Source of the DNA: CAWIVH01 sp963839475
Lineage (GTDB): Bacteria; Acidobacteriota; UBA6911
Assembly (NCBI GenBank): GCA_963839475.1
Contig: CAWIVH010000005.1
Coordinates: 1-64,000 of the forward strand
Length of the DNA stretch: 64,000 nt
Direction of reading: 5' to 3'
In this document: piece after piece, positions 52,115 to 61,858 of the stretch
Position numbering within the stretch: the first letter of the stretch is position 1
Layout of the letters: each line of letters starts with the position of its first letter
Notes under the pieces: generated by a model
The model's database searches: none
Seen by the model: only the letters and a program-made list of their open reading frames with translations
Told to the model about the DNA's origin: nothing
Made by a program: the position numbers and the translations under genes

Positions 52115-54649
52115 ATGAAGCCGACGTTGCTTAAATATCTCGACAACTTCCGTCGATTGGACGGTTCGGTTGCCTATGTGCATCGGAGGGGGTACCGCCA
52201 TGCGCGCTGGACCTATGCCGACGTGTGGGCGGCATCCGTCGGCTTTGCCCGGGAACTGGAGAAACGCCAGGTCGCCAAGGGCGATAACGTGCTTATCTGG
52301 GGGGAAAACTGCGCAGAATGGGTGGCGGCATTCATGGGTTGCGTGATGCGCGGAGCTGTGGCGGTTCCGATGGATCAGATTGCGGCGCCTGAGTTCGCAC
52401 GGCGTGTAATCCTGCAGGCCGGGATCCGGATGGCGGTTTGTTCCAGGGCATTCACACTTTATGACCTCGGAGTTCCAGTGGTAGCCCTGGAGGACTTGTC
52501 CTATCGACCGGGCGGGCAGGTGGAGCCGTACCCCTCGCCGCATCTCCTGCCGGAGGATGTCGTCCAGATTGTTTTCACATCGGGAACCACGGCCGATCCG
52601 AAGGGAGTGGTAATTTCACACAAGAATATCCTCGCAAACCTGGAGCCGCTCGAAAAAGAAATTGGCAAATACCTCAAATATGAGAGGCTGGTGCACCCGC
52701 TTCGATTCCTGAACCTGCTGCCTCTGAGTCATGTCTTTGGGCAGTTTCTTGGGATGTTCATCCCGCAGCTGCTTGGAGCTACCGTCGTTTTCCAGGACAG
52801 CCTCAACCCTTCGGAAATCATAGAAACCATAAGGCGGGAAAAAGTATCCGTGCTGGTGGCCGTACCCCGCCTCCTCGACTCCCTGCGCGACAAACTGGAG
52901 CGTGACGCTGAGAGCTCCGGCCAACTCGAGAGCTTTCGCAAGGAGTTCGAAACAGCGCTAAGCGAGCATTTCATCTTTCGCTGGTGGCGTTTCCGCAAGA
53001 TCCACAGCCAATTCGGCTGGAAATTCTGGGCCTTCATCTCAGGTGGCGCGGCGCTGGATGCGAAAACCGAGCAGTTCTGGGGACGGCTCAGTTTCGTCGT
53101 AATCCAGGGGTACGGCCTGACTGAGACGACCTCGATCATCAGCGTCAACCACCCGTTCAGGCTGGGCAAGGGATCCATCGGGAAGGTGCTTCCGGGGCGC
53201 GAGATCAAGCTGGCTCCCGATGGCGAGATACTGGTGAGGGGAGAGAATATCGCATCCGCCTACTACCGAGCGAAGGACTACCAGGCGGTGTCGGGGGATG
53301 AGGGCTGGTTCCATACGGGCGACATGGGGGAACTCGATGCCCAGGGAAATTTGTTTTTTAAGGGCCGGAGGAAGAATGTCCTCGTCACCCGCGAGGGGAT
53401 GAACATTTTTCCGGAGGATCTCGAAGCGGCCTTGAAGGTGCAGCCGGGTGTTCGGGATTGCATTGTTGTCGGACTGGAGCAGGAAGGGAATTCAGAGCCG
53501 TGTGCCGTACTGCTGATGCATGACCGCGAGTCCGATGTCTCGACGGCTATAGCGAAAGCGAATGAATGCCTGGCCGACTATCAGCGAATCCGGAAGTGGT
53601 ACGTGTGGCCAGAGGAAGATTTCCCACGCACTTCGACACAGAAGCCGCGGCATGGCATCATCCAGGAGCAGGTTCGCGCCCGTCTGGCCGGAGGCGAAAA
53701 GCCCGTTTCCAGCGGGACTCTGGCTGAGCTGATTTCGCGCATTACGGGGCGTTCCCGGGGAGAACTTTCGCCCGAAGTGAACCTCTCCGCCGATCTTGGT
53801 CTCAGCTCCATCGAAAGGGTTGAGTTGCTGGGAGCTCTCGAGGATAGGTATCAGGTGGATCTGAATGAATCCCGCTTCACTTCCGCCACCACGGTCGGCG
53901 ATCTGGAAGCCATGCTCCGACAGCCTGTTCCACAGCGCAGTGACTATATATATCCACGCTGGGCCAGATCCTGGCCGGTCGCCTTCATCCGCATGATTGT
54001 CTACTACCTTCTCTCCTGGCCTGCCACTATGTTCATGGCGCGGCCCATCATCCGTGGTAGGGAACACCTGCGGGGATTGGATGGCCCCCTGCTCCTGATC
54101 TCCAATCACATCACCCAGGTCGATATCGGTTTTGTGCTGCTCGCACTGCCCTGGCGCTATCGCCATCGGCTTGCGGTGGCCATGCTGGGTGAAATGCTTC
54201 AGGCGATGCGCCATCCTCCCGGTGACGCGGGATTTTGGCGGCGGTGCCTGGAGCGACTTTCGTACTTCCTCGTGGTTGCCCTGTTCAACGTTTTTCCTCT
54301 TCCGCAGCAGACCGGATTCAGGAGAAGTTTCGCGTATGCAGGGGAGTGTGCCGATCGCGGGCTTTCCATACTTGTTTTTCCTGAAGGCCGCCGGACCCAG
54401 GATGGAAACCTTTCTCCCTTCAGGGCGGGGGTTGGAATGCTGGCCAAAAATCTGGCCCTTCCCGTGGTTCCGATGCGGATTGACGGATTGTGGGAAATGA
54501 AACAAAAAGCTCGCAGAATCGCACGCCGCGGGGAAGTAAGAGTAACAGTAGGCGAAGTATTCCGCTTTCAGACGGATGCCGACGCCGAATGGATCGCCGC
54601 CGAGCTGGAACGCCGGATGCGAGAATTAAAGTGGGACGCACCAGCATGA
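52115..54649 (+). CDS. Three-domain fusion: acyl-CoA/ACP synthetase, acyl carrier domain, PlsC acyltransferase
   Basis: This 844-residue protein has an ANL adenylation domain (residues 1-530; FTSGTTADPKGVVISH near 154, YGLTETTSI near 333, GWFHTGD near 396). An acyl-carrier-like domain (about 535-610) follows, with the 4'-phosphopantetheine serine in LGLSSIERVE. A C-terminal PlsC-type domain (about 650-835) carries the NHITQVD (HX4D) and FPEGRR motifs. The chain can activate a fatty acid, load it on its own carrier and pass it to a lyso-acceptor, like Aas plus an ACP. It is translationally coupled by ATGA to a membrane protein. The substrate chain and acceptor are unknown. Confidence 0.92.
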   Translation: MKPTLLKYLDNFRRLDGSVAYVHRRGYRHARWTYADVWAASVGFARELEKRQVAKGDNVLIWGENCAEWVAAFMGCVMRGAVAVPMDQIAAPEFARRVILQAGIRMAVCSRAFTLYDLGVPVVALEDLSYRPGGQVEPYPSPHLLPEDVVQIVFTSGTTADPKGVVISHKNILANLEPLEKEIGKYLKYERLVHPLRFLNLLPLSHVFGQFLGMFIPQLLGATVVFQDSLNPSEIIETIRREKVSVLVAVPRLLDSLRDKLERDAESSGQLESFRKEFETALSEHFIFRWWRFRKIHSQFGWKFWAFISGGAALDAKTEQFWGRLSFVVIQGYGLTETTSIISVNHPFRLGKGSIGKVLPGREIKLAPDGEILVRGENIASAYYRAKDYQAVSGDEGWFHTGDMGELDAQGNLFFKGRRKNVLVTREGMNIFPEDLEAALKVQPGVRDCIVVGLEQEGNSEPCAVLLMHDRESDVSTAIAKANECLADYQRIRKWYVWPEEDFPRTSTQKPRHGIIQEQVRARLAGGEKPVSSGTLAELISRITGRSRGELSPEVNLSADLGLSSIERVELLGALEDRYQVDLNESRFTSATTVGDLEAMLRQPVPQRSDYIYPRWARSWPVAFIRMIVYYLLSWPATMFMARPIIRGREHLRGLDGPLLLISNHITQVDIGFVLLALPWRYRHRLAVAMLGEMLQAMRHPPGDAGFWRRCLERLSYFLVVALFNVFPLPQQTGFRRSFAYAGECADRGLSILVFPEGRRTQDGNLSPFRAGVGMLAKNLALPVVPMRIDGLWEMKQKARRIARRGEVRVTVGEVFRFQTDADAEWIAAELERRMRELKWDAPA

Positions 54650-55350
54650 AGAAAGTCGTTGAGAGGGAAAGAAATAAGAGATATTACAGGGTCCTCCATG
54701 TCCCGATCTGGTTGTGGGTTTTTTTTATTCTGCCGGGGAACCTGACTTACGATTTGTATACTCATGGGCCGAATGGACGGCATGCGCTTTGGCTGGCCCT
54801 TGTCTTGGCCGTCTGCGCGGTTAGAGGATTCAAGGGAAGACTGCCGGGAGTCGAACCCCGCCCCTATATCACCCATTACGGCGTGGATCAGCCGAACTTG
54901 CCTTACAGGGTCGTTTGTTACACCGCGGCTTGGATTGACCTGCTGGTACCCTTTACGCTCAATTTTATCGGGCTTACCATGGCTTCCGTAACCGGCGTCT
55001 GGAAACTGCAGCAGCTGTACGCCTGGTTGTATTATCCACTTGCCTTTGCAGTCATTGCCGGAACATTTTTCGGACTCACGCCGAGGGCAAAACGCTCCAC
55101 GATCGGCGAGGGAGCTGAAAAGGCCTGGTTTTATGTGGCTATCTGGACCGTCGTCCCGACCCAAGTGACAGCCTGGGGCGCCTGGCGCCTCGGCAGCCGG
55201 CTGGGATTCGATCCGCTGGCCCTCAGCCGGTTCCGCTTCGGAGTGTTCCTGGGGGTGACAGCCTTGTTTCTGACGCTGGGAATTCGACAGATACTGCCCC
55301 GCACCCGGCGTTATTACACTCCTATGATGCCGGCCACCGGCGGCTTCTAA
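54646..55350 (+). CDS. Membrane protein coupled to the acyltransferase fusion
   Basis: The 234-residue protein has about five to six hydrophobic segments (WLWVFFILPGNLTYDLY; ALWLALVLAVCAV; WFYVAIWTVVPTQVTAWG). The ATG overlaps the stop of the fusion gene (ATGA), so the two are co-translated. A conserved-looking RPYITHYGVDQPNLPYR loop lies between segments. I do not recognise a family. Context suggests a membrane partner in lipid remodelling or export. Confidence 0.75.
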   Translation: MKKVVERERNKRYYRVLHVPIWLWVFFILPGNLTYDLYTHGPNGRHALWLALVLAVCAVRGFKGRLPGVEPRPYITHYGVDQPNLPYRVVCYTAAWIDLLVPFTLNFIGLTMASVTGVWKLQQLYAWLYYPLAFAVIAGTFFGLTPRAKRSTIGEGAEKAWFYVAIWTVVPTQVTAWGAWRLGSRLGFDPLALSRFRFGVFLGVTALFLTLGIRQILPRTRRYYTPMMPATGGF

Positions 55351-55366
55351 ACCTGGATGAAACCGG

Positions 55367-55699
55367 TCAGGAGCTTGCCGCAGCAGCCGCGGCGGCCTGT
55401 TCGCGTCGCCGCTTGGTCATGACGGCAGGAGCCTGGCTTCCCGAACCGCCCGTAACCGCGATGGTAACCATCCCCCACCCCAGGCCTTTGAGCGGGTTGC
55501 TCCAGCGTATATGGCCCGTGGACTGATCGAGCGCATAAATCTCGCCGCGCGCGGTAGCATAAAGCTCACCTTCCGAAAGAACGACATTTACAAAATCATC
55601 CCCTTTCAACAATACCCGCCAGACTTCCGCTCCGGTCGCGCGGTCAAGTGCCACAACATTTCCCTTGATCCCCAGGAAAACCAGATCCGATCCACCCAT
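55367..55699 (-). CDS. Short PQQ-like beta-propeller repeat protein
   Basis: The 110-residue protein holds two PQQ-like repeats, GNVVALDRATGAEVWRV near 13 and GEIYALDQSTGHIRWS near 52, then an Ala-rich tail. A full propeller needs about eight blades, so this is a fragment-sized protein or one that assembles with others. GGAGG precedes the ATG. No signal peptide. It lies downstream of a DUF4412-like gene on the same strand. Confidence 0.65.
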   Translation of the reverse strand: MGGSDLVFLGIKGNVVALDRATGAEVWRVLLKGDDFVNVVLSEGELYATARGEIYALDQSTGHIRWSNPLKGLGWGMVTIAVTGGSGSQAPAVMTKRRREQAAAAAAASS

Positions 55700-55801
55700 A
55701 AACCGCCTCCTCCTGTTTCCGAAGTCCAGGATCTCATTCCACTTGCGCCGGCAACAGCTGCCGGAATTCTAAGCGCCGGGTCCATCCCGGCTCTGAAGTC
55801 G

Positions 55802-56584
55802 CTACTTGAAGATGTCCGACGGGATTTCCTTGTAGCCGGCGGGAACCTCGAATACCGAGCTTGGGATTGGCGACTTTCTGATGGAGGTGACAACTGTAGT
55901 GCGAGTTATTGTCGTCTTTCCCGCCTTGATGCTTTGAACGCTCTTGAGTGTCATCCCGTCAATCTTCTTGAACTCCTCGAACAGTATTTTGATGTTGAAA
56001 AGGGGATTTGCGCCAATATTCATTTTGAGTGCTTCGTAGTAGAGCGGCGGAACCTTTAACTCCGGAGCTGCCCAAATGTCGAGTTGCATCGGTCCCTGGA
56101 CGGAATACTTTTCCGTTCGATATCCCGCGATGGTTTCACCGGCTCCTGTCCTGGTCACGGTGATCGATCCCATGGTTTTACCCATAGCCTCCCTTATGGT
56201 TTCCATTTGAACTTTATCCTCGGAGATTTCTTCCGCCGCCTTTTCGATCTCCTCGTTCATCTGCTGAATGGTAATGGAACTGTATGTCTTGTCTTTGTGA
56301 TTGATGGTAATGATTCGCCCCTGGTCGATCCGGATGATCATATCCACACCGTCCGGGGAATTCCGTCTCATAGCGTTCTTTCCAAAATAATCAGTCGACC
56401 GGATGATCTCACCGGGTGAACCGGGCAGGGCTCCAGTGATCGTCGTGGTTTCCTGCAGGGTCAAGTCAATCGCGGGCTGCGACGGCTTTTTCTTTGCAGT
56501 GTTTTGACATAGAGCTGGCACGCAGATTAAAGCCGCATGCCAAATCAGTAAAACTCCAGCGCACCACGCTTTTGTAGCCCTCAT
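55802..56584 (-). CDS. Secreted DUF4412-like protein
   Basis: The 260-residue protein has a signal peptide (hydrophobic VLLIWHAALICVPAL, residues 11-25) and a DUF4412-type body: an early MIIRIDQGRIITINHKDKTY segment, then a helix, GYRTEKYSVQGP near 153 and the C-terminal IPSSVFEVPAGYKEI. Family members are predicted periplasmic beta-fold proteins of unknown function. A 100-base gap separates it from the PQQ-repeat gene. Confidence 0.75.
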   Translation of the reverse strand: MRATKAWCAGVLLIWHAALICVPALCQNTAKKKPSQPAIDLTLQETTTITGALPGSPGEIIRSTDYFGKNAMRRNSPDGVDMIIRIDQGRIITINHKDKTYSSITIQQMNEEIEKAAEEISEDKVQMETIREAMGKTMGSITVTRTGAGETIAGYRTEKYSVQGPMQLDIWAAPELKVPPLYYEALKMNIGANPLFNIKILFEEFKKIDGMTLKSVQSIKAGKTTITRTTVVTSIRKSPIPSSVFEVPAGYKEIPSDIFK

Positions 56585-56790
56585 CGAAAGCCCCGATTCA
56601 GAGATAACAGGAAGATTTTCCGCGAGTTCAAGCGGTCAATTAATAATTCACCACACGGCTTCAAAAAACCACAAGGTTTTTGGACCCGTCTGAAGACGGC
56701 ATAGACAGTCCGTATCAGAATTCAGAATGACTGAACTCCATGGGTGCGTTATATGATGGGTTTCCCGCGCTATTTTGCTGGAGGACATCG

Positions 56791-58497
56791 ATGGATCGAA
56801 GACAATTTATGTGGACAGGTACCTACCCGCTTTTTTCTAATTGGATGACTGGCACGGCCGCCGGAGCCGATTCTGGACTTCGAGGTTGCCCGGAGGTTTA
56901 TTCCGCCCTGGTCTCTGCCAATGACGAACAGGTTCCGCTTCTCCTCGCAAAACAGGAACGCCAATCCTCAAGCCGACAATTGGGCGGCTTGTCGGATGCG
57001 GACGGGATTTACACCGCGGGTGCTGCCGCTGGATTCATCAGAACCCTGGCGGCTGCATTTTGTGCTCCCGAATCCAAACATTATCTCTCGAAGGACCTTA
57101 TCCAGCCGATGGAATTAGCCGCAAAATTCCTGCGTTCGATCCAGCATCCTGATGGTACGATCGACCTTCACACCACCAACTTCCATTCTCCCCCGGACAC
57201 CGCTTTCGTGGTGGATCCCGCAGCCGTCGCAGTTGCCATTCTTCAGCGGCAGAATCATAGCGGACTGACCGGCTTATTGTCCTTGATGAAGTCTTTTCTG
57301 TTGGCGGCTGGGGATGCTTTGGCCACGGGGGGATTACACACCCCCAATCATCGTTGGGTGGTTTGCTCCGCTCTGGCCCGGCTACACAAGCTCGGTCCGA
57401 ATGAAAAATACCTCAAACGAATCGATTCCTGGCTTGGCGAAGGCATTGATATTGATGCCGATGGACAATTCAACGAACGAAGCACCTCCGTGTACTCGCC
57501 CGTGACCGATAGTGCACTGACTACCGTCGCCCGCCTCCTTGACCGGCCTGCACTCCTTGACCCGGTCAGGCGCAATCTCGAAATGACTTTTTATTACCTG
57601 CATGCCGATGGAGAGGTGGCAACGGAAGGATCGCGGCGCCAGGATCAGTACGCCCGCGGATCGACGACTGGCTACTACCTTCCAGCCCGCTACCTGGCAA
57701 TTCGAGACCGGAATGGGCGGTTGGCAAGCTTCGTTCGTTCCATTGAGGCGATCGGGTGTGAGCGCCTGGCGGGAAACCTGGCCTATTTCCTTGAAAATCC
57801 AGATTTGCGAAGTCCATTACCCGCTTCTGAACCGCTGCCATCCGATTTTTCCCGCTTCTTTGTGGGCTCCAACCTTGTCCGCATTCGCCGAAAAGCCGTC
57901 AGCGGCACTATCCTCGGCGGGAACCCGGTCCTGTTTTCATTCCACAAAGGGGAAGCTGCGTTGGAGAGCGTCCGGCTGGCTGCGGCATTTTTCGGCAAAG
58001 GCCAGTTCGTCGGAGAAAAGCTGATCTGGGAAATGAACCGCGGCATCCTCAGCCAAAGCCTCGTAGCTCCCTATTATCAACCGCTTGCGGAAAAAGACCG
58101 GCGCACCGACGGGGATTGGGGCCGGATGGACCGCTCGTTGCGGCAGCAAAGCGAGGTCCAGTCACTAAATACCCGGGTTGTGGTCTCAGAAGAGAATGGG
58201 CGCTTTGAAATCGAAATCCGAATGACCGGCTGCGAACGAGTTCCGGTCTCGGTTGAACTTGGATTCAGGCGCCGGGGAAATTTATCCGGTGTCACGCCTC
58301 ATCCCTCAATTGCGGATGCATTCCTCCTATCCTCCGGGTATGGATCTTATGAATCGGGGGGGGAGACCATCGAGTTCGGACCCGGATTATCCGAACACAG
58401 GTATGTTCAAATTCGCGGGGCACTACCGAAGCTGGACGCATTAAGCGTTTATATCACAGGGTTTACACCGTTTAAACATAATCTGATCATCCGGTAG
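56791..58497 (+). CDS. Tat-exported alpha/alpha-toroid protein, heparinase II/III-like
   Basis: The 568-residue protein begins MDRRQFMWTG, a twin-arginine type signal, at an ATG preceded by GGAGG; a longer frame to 56740 has no ribosome site. The N-terminal 310 residues are helical with repeats typical of alpha/alpha toroids (AAKFLRSIQHPDGTIDLHT; PNHRWVVCSALARL; TVARLLDRPALL). The remainder is beta-rich (SGTILGGNPVLFSF; RVVVSEENGRFEIEI), the layout of heparinase II/III and related polysaccharide lyases. I cannot see a definite catalytic set, so activity is inferred. Exported. Confidence 0.6.
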   Translation: MDRRQFMWTGTYPLFSNWMTGTAAGADSGLRGCPEVYSALVSANDEQVPLLLAKQERQSSSRQLGGLSDADGIYTAGAAAGFIRTLAAAFCAPESKHYLSKDLIQPMELAAKFLRSIQHPDGTIDLHTTNFHSPPDTAFVVDPAAVAVAILQRQNHSGLTGLLSLMKSFLLAAGDALATGGLHTPNHRWVVCSALARLHKLGPNEKYLKRIDSWLGEGIDIDADGQFNERSTSVYSPVTDSALTTVARLLDRPALLDPVRRNLEMTFYYLHADGEVATEGSRRQDQYARGSTTGYYLPARYLAIRDRNGRLASFVRSIEAIGCERLAGNLAYFLENPDLRSPLPASEPLPSDFSRFFVGSNLVRIRRKAVSGTILGGNPVLFSFHKGEAALESVRLAAAFFGKGQFVGEKLIWEMNRGILSQSLVAPYYQPLAEKDRRTDGDWGRMDRSLRQQSEVQSLNTRVVVSEENGRFEIEIRMTGCERVPVSVELGFRRRGNLSGVTPHPSIADAFLLSSGYGSYESGGETIEFGPGLSEHRYVQIRGALPKLDALSVYITGFTPFKHNLIIR

Positions 58498-58774
58498 CAC
58501 CGTCCAAGGATCCTTTATCTGGTTCCGAGTCGGCCGCGAATTGCGCGCTGTTTTGGGACATTTTCTTCACCACTTATCTGCACTCCCGCTCACGTTTGGA
58601 TGGTCAGACAGACCGGTCAGGGCTTGACCTGGGCCGTGCGATTTGGCAACTTTGTAATGGTTCTGGAGTTTTGGATCCCTGTCCATCCTATTTCTGAGCC
58701 GGTCATGCACTTGACTGGCAGGGAAATGAGGCAGGGAAAATCATTGGATTCAACAAGATAGCAAAGGACTGAAA

Positions 58775-59197
58775 ATGCCGAGAAAGAAAAAAGCCTCAAC
58801 GGAAAGCGAATCGCCTGCCAGCATACAAGCGGCTGCGCCGGCACCTGAATTGAAGACAAGCAAGACCAGGAACAAGACCGCCGGCTCAGCCAAAAAAACC
58901 GTCGCCAGGAAAAAGGCGACCGAGACCGAAGCACAGCAGGTTCAGGCCGTTGAACAGGTTCCAGTCCAGCTGCAGCAGGAAGCCACTCCTGCTATTGAGA
59001 ATATAGAATTGCCGGCCACGGATCCGAATGAAATCCCCGCGGTTCCGGAGTATGAACAGGTCGCATTGCTCGCCTATTCCTTTTGGGCAGCTCGAGGCTA
59101 TCAGGGCGGGTCACCCGCGGAAGACTGGTTCAGAGCCGAGCAGGAAATCCGCCGCAGACGCGATGATCGCTCGCAGGACCATCCGGGAGTTCAATAA
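58775..59197 (+). CDS. DUF2934 protein with low-complexity basic N-terminus
   Basis: The 140-residue protein has a Lys/Ala/Thr-rich disordered first 80 residues and a C-terminal DUF2934 motif: VALLAYSFWAARGYQGGSPA, then EDWFRAEQEIRRR. The domain is of unknown function and widespread in soil bacteria. The gap before it (58498-58774) contains nothing I can name. A hairpin follows its stop. Confidence 0.8.
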   Translation: MPRKKKASTESESPASIQAAAPAPELKTSKTRNKTAGSAKKTVARKKATETEAQQVQAVEQVPVQLQQEATPAIENIELPATDPNEIPAVPEYEQVALLAYSFWAARGYQGGSPAEDWFRAEQEIRRRRDDRSQDHPGVQ

Positions 59198-59211
59198 GCC
59201 GCCAGGAAAAA

Positions 59212-59233
59212 GCGGCGGCAACCGCCGGGTTTT
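59212..59233 (+). terminator. Terminator after the DUF2934 gene
   Basis: CGGCGG pairs with CCGCCG around CAA, followed by GG and TTTT, 15 bases after the stop codon. Confidence 0.5.
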
Positions 59234-59442
59234 CGGCAAATTCTCCGCAAAATCGAACTTCATCAAGGGGTAACCTGATGGACGGCTCCGTTTTTTTGCG
59301 CCTCCTATAGGTCGCATCGTCAAGGCCCCCCGAAGACTGCAATGCCTGATTTGCGCGATTTTTTTTGCCGATCGCTGACATTCATTGCGAGGACTTTGAG
59401 TGCTTCGGGTTAAAATCGAACTCTCATCCTGAAGGAGGCCGT

Positions 59443-60732
59443 ATGAAAGCGGAGTCCGATTCCCCGGCGGGTGCCAATCCGAAATCCACACGCAGAGAGT
59501 TTCTTCATTCGACGATCGCCGGCACGGCAACCGTGGCCGGAATGGGCTATGCGGTCCGTGAGGGTATTTCGCGCAGCCCGAACGACCGGATCGGGATAGG
59601 CTTTATCGGTGTCGGCGGACGCGGGATGTCGCACGTCAAGACGCTGCTTCAGATGATAGCCGGAGGTGAAAACCTGCAGCTGGTCGCTGTCCAGGATGCT
59701 TACGGGCCTCGCCTTCAGGCTGCTGTGGAGGCATCCAAAGCGAAACCCTATCGCACTCATGCGGAGCTTCTGGCAGATAAAAACGTTGATGTTGTATGCA
59801 TAGCCTCCCCTGATCGCCTGCACATTCCCCAGGCCATGGACGCTATCAGAGCCGGAAAAGATGTCTACTGCGAAAAGCCCATGGGGCATTGGACGCAGAT
59901 CGAGCCTGCGCGCCAATTCCTGGAGGAAACGCGCAAGCTGAACCGCGTGGTTCAGATCGGCAATCAAGGCAACTCCAGCAGCTTCTGGCCGAGGATCCGG
60001 GACTTGATCAAGCAGGGTGCCATCGGCCGTCCCCAGCATGTCCAAGCCGGGTTTTACCGCTTTGGAGACTGGGGTGAGAGGATGAATATCCCCGATCCCG
60101 AAGCCAGGCCCGGCCCTGACCTCGATTGGGATGCTTTTCTGGGGGATGCGCCGAAGGTTCCCTTCACGGTGCAGCGCTTTTTCAGCTGGCGCATGTTCCT
60201 CGACTATGCGGGCGGTCCCTGCACCGATCTTTTCCCCCACGTTTATACGCCGTTTCTGAGCACCCTCGACCTTAAGGTGCCTTCCCTGGTGTCCACTTCG
60301 GGCGGGATCTTCAAGTATGACAATTATGGCCGGGAAGTCCCGGACACCTTCAACATGTGCATTGATTTCCCGGAAAGGTTATCGGTGGTCCTGGTCTGCA
60401 CGCTGGCTAACAGTTACATGACCGAGCCTGCCATTCGTGGTGACGAGGGCACCATCACGCTTCAGAATCCCGTTTGGGAAGTGGGCTGCGATACCGTGAC
60501 TGTCTATAAGCGCGGCAGTTCGCAGCCGGTGGTGATCCAGGGAGAAAAGCCGAACAGCACACTTGCGCACTGGAAGAATTTCCTGGCATGTGTGCGGAGC
60601 AGGGAAAAACCGGTAAGTGACGTCGAGTTCGGGTTCCACGTCCAGGCAGCCCTTTGCATGGGGATGCTCTCCTTCCTTCAGAAGAAGGTGGCCCGTTTCG
60701 ACTCGTCTCGGAACGAAATCCAGTTGATCTGA
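59443..60732 (+). CDS. Tat-exported Gfo/Idh/MocA oxidoreductase
   Basis: The 429-residue protein starts at ATG 59443, preceded by GGAGG. It has a twin-arginine signal STRREFLHSTIAG near residue 15, then a Rossmann fold with GFIGVGGRG (near 53) and the family motif YCEKPMGHW (near 144). The C-terminal domain is the usual alpha/beta fold. The family includes exported glycosidase-like NAD enzymes (GH109) and sugar dehydrogenases. The cofactor would be carried through the Tat system. It is convergent with the SGNH hydrolase gene, 36 bases apart. Confidence 0.9.
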   Translation: MKAESDSPAGANPKSTRREFLHSTIAGTATVAGMGYAVREGISRSPNDRIGIGFIGVGGRGMSHVKTLLQMIAGGENLQLVAVQDAYGPRLQAAVEASKAKPYRTHAELLADKNVDVVCIASPDRLHIPQAMDAIRAGKDVYCEKPMGHWTQIEPARQFLEETRKLNRVVQIGNQGNSSSFWPRIRDLIKQGAIGRPQHVQAGFYRFGDWGERMNIPDPEARPGPDLDWDAFLGDAPKVPFTVQRFFSWRMFLDYAGGPCTDLFPHVYTPFLSTLDLKVPSLVSTSGGIFKYDNYGREVPDTFNMCIDFPERLSVVLVCTLANSYMTEPAIRGDEGTITLQNPVWEVGCDTVTVYKRGSSQPVVIQGEKPNSTLAHWKNFLACVRSREKPVSDVEFGFHVQAALCMGMLSFLQKKVARFDSSRNEIQLI

Positions 60733-60768
60733 ATCCGGACCTTGCTCAGGAAGGGATGACTGAAGGGA

Positions 60769-61704
60769 TCAGCGTGAGGCTCCCTTCGCGATTTCTCTCG
60801 CTTTGGCCTCAATTTCGAGCGCGGTTTTCTGCGCTGCTTCGAAATTCACGGCCGGCGGGTTGCGTTTATGGCCGACGCGAGAAAGCCAGGCTGGTCCCAG
60901 AACCTGCCATTTTTCATGTATGAGTTTGAGGATCTCTACCCGAGGCATCTTCGGCTGGTCCGCTCCCCATGCTTCGAGAACCGTGCGCGCCATGAGCCAA
61001 TGACCTTCATCCCCCGGATGAATCCCGTCGGCGGCCAGGGTAAATCGCGGATTTTCCTTTCTCCCTACCTCCGTACGCTCCAGCATCGGTTTATGCACAT
61101 CCACGACAGGCAAGGTCTTGCTGCGGAGCGAGCGGATCCAGGTGCCGTAGGGAACCAGCACTTCGCCATCGTAATTGATGTAGGGAGTTTCGTAGCCGAA
61201 CTGCGGCGCATCCCTGCCGACCACTTTACTCCGAGCTGCAACGGCGTCGAAGGGAGGCGGAGTTAGAAGTACGGCCTTCGCCCCGGCGGCTTGGATCCTG
61301 CTGATAAGCTGCCGCATGCCCTCCTGGAACGCGGCGAACCTCTCATCGGAAAAGGGGTGATAGATACCGTCATTCATGCCGTAACAAACTACTACTACAT
61401 CCGGCTTGGATTTAGTGAGGGCGCTTTCAACGCGGTCATGGATGTTGGGGCGGGGAAAGGGATGAACCGGTTCGGTTAATCCTTCCACCGTCTCGCTGCT
61501 CAGCCCGAGCTTGATGACCTCGAACCTCTGCGCAGGAAGATTCTGTATCAGCCATGATTCGATGATTTCCACGTAACGGCCATCCTGTGTGATGGAGTCG
61601 CCCAGGAAAACAACACGCTGAGCGTCCTGAAGAAAGAAATCGGCGGCAAAAGTCGAGGAAATGAGGAAGCAAAACAGGGTGGATGAGCAGAGGATTCGTT
61701 TCAT
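60769..61704 (-). CDS. Secreted SGNH/GDSL hydrolase
   Basis: The 311-residue protein has a signal peptide (residues 1-20) and the SGNH blocks: VVFLGDSITQDG near 32 with the catalytic serine, the glycine block LGLSSET near 66, YGMNDGIYH near 109 and the catalytic DGIHPGDEGH near 227. It is an esterase of the type that deacetylates carbohydrates or xylan, or acts on lipids. It is exported. The divergent start of the PIG-L-like gene lies 154 bases away. Confidence 0.9.
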   Translation of the reverse strand: MKRILCSSTLFCFLISSTFAADFFLQDAQRVVFLGDSITQDGRYVEIIESWLIQNLPAQRFEVIKLGLSSETVEGLTEPVHPFPRPNIHDRVESALTKSKPDVVVVCYGMNDGIYHPFSDERFAAFQEGMRQLISRIQAAGAKAVLLTPPPFDAVAARSKVVGRDAPQFGYETPYINYDGEVLVPYGTWIRSLRSKTLPVVDVHKPMLERTEVGRKENPRFTLAADGIHPGDEGHWLMARTVLEAWGADQPKMPRVEILKLIHEKWQVLGPAWLSRVGHKRNPPAVNFEAAQKTALEIEAKAREIAKGASR

Positions 61705-61858
61705 GATTCATTTGTCCTGAAAGGTGGCTGTTTCCGAGACCCCAAAAGGAATTCAAAGCTGTATCTTATACTTTTTGCGCCGATGCAAAGTGTATTTTGA
61801 TTTTCACTCCTCCGGTGATTCTGTGATAAAGAAAGTTCCTGAAAGGGGCATACCTGGC

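Noticed and set aside
53492..54505. 337-residue frame opposite the acyltransferase fusion
   Set aside because: Antisense shadow with no domain or ribosome site.
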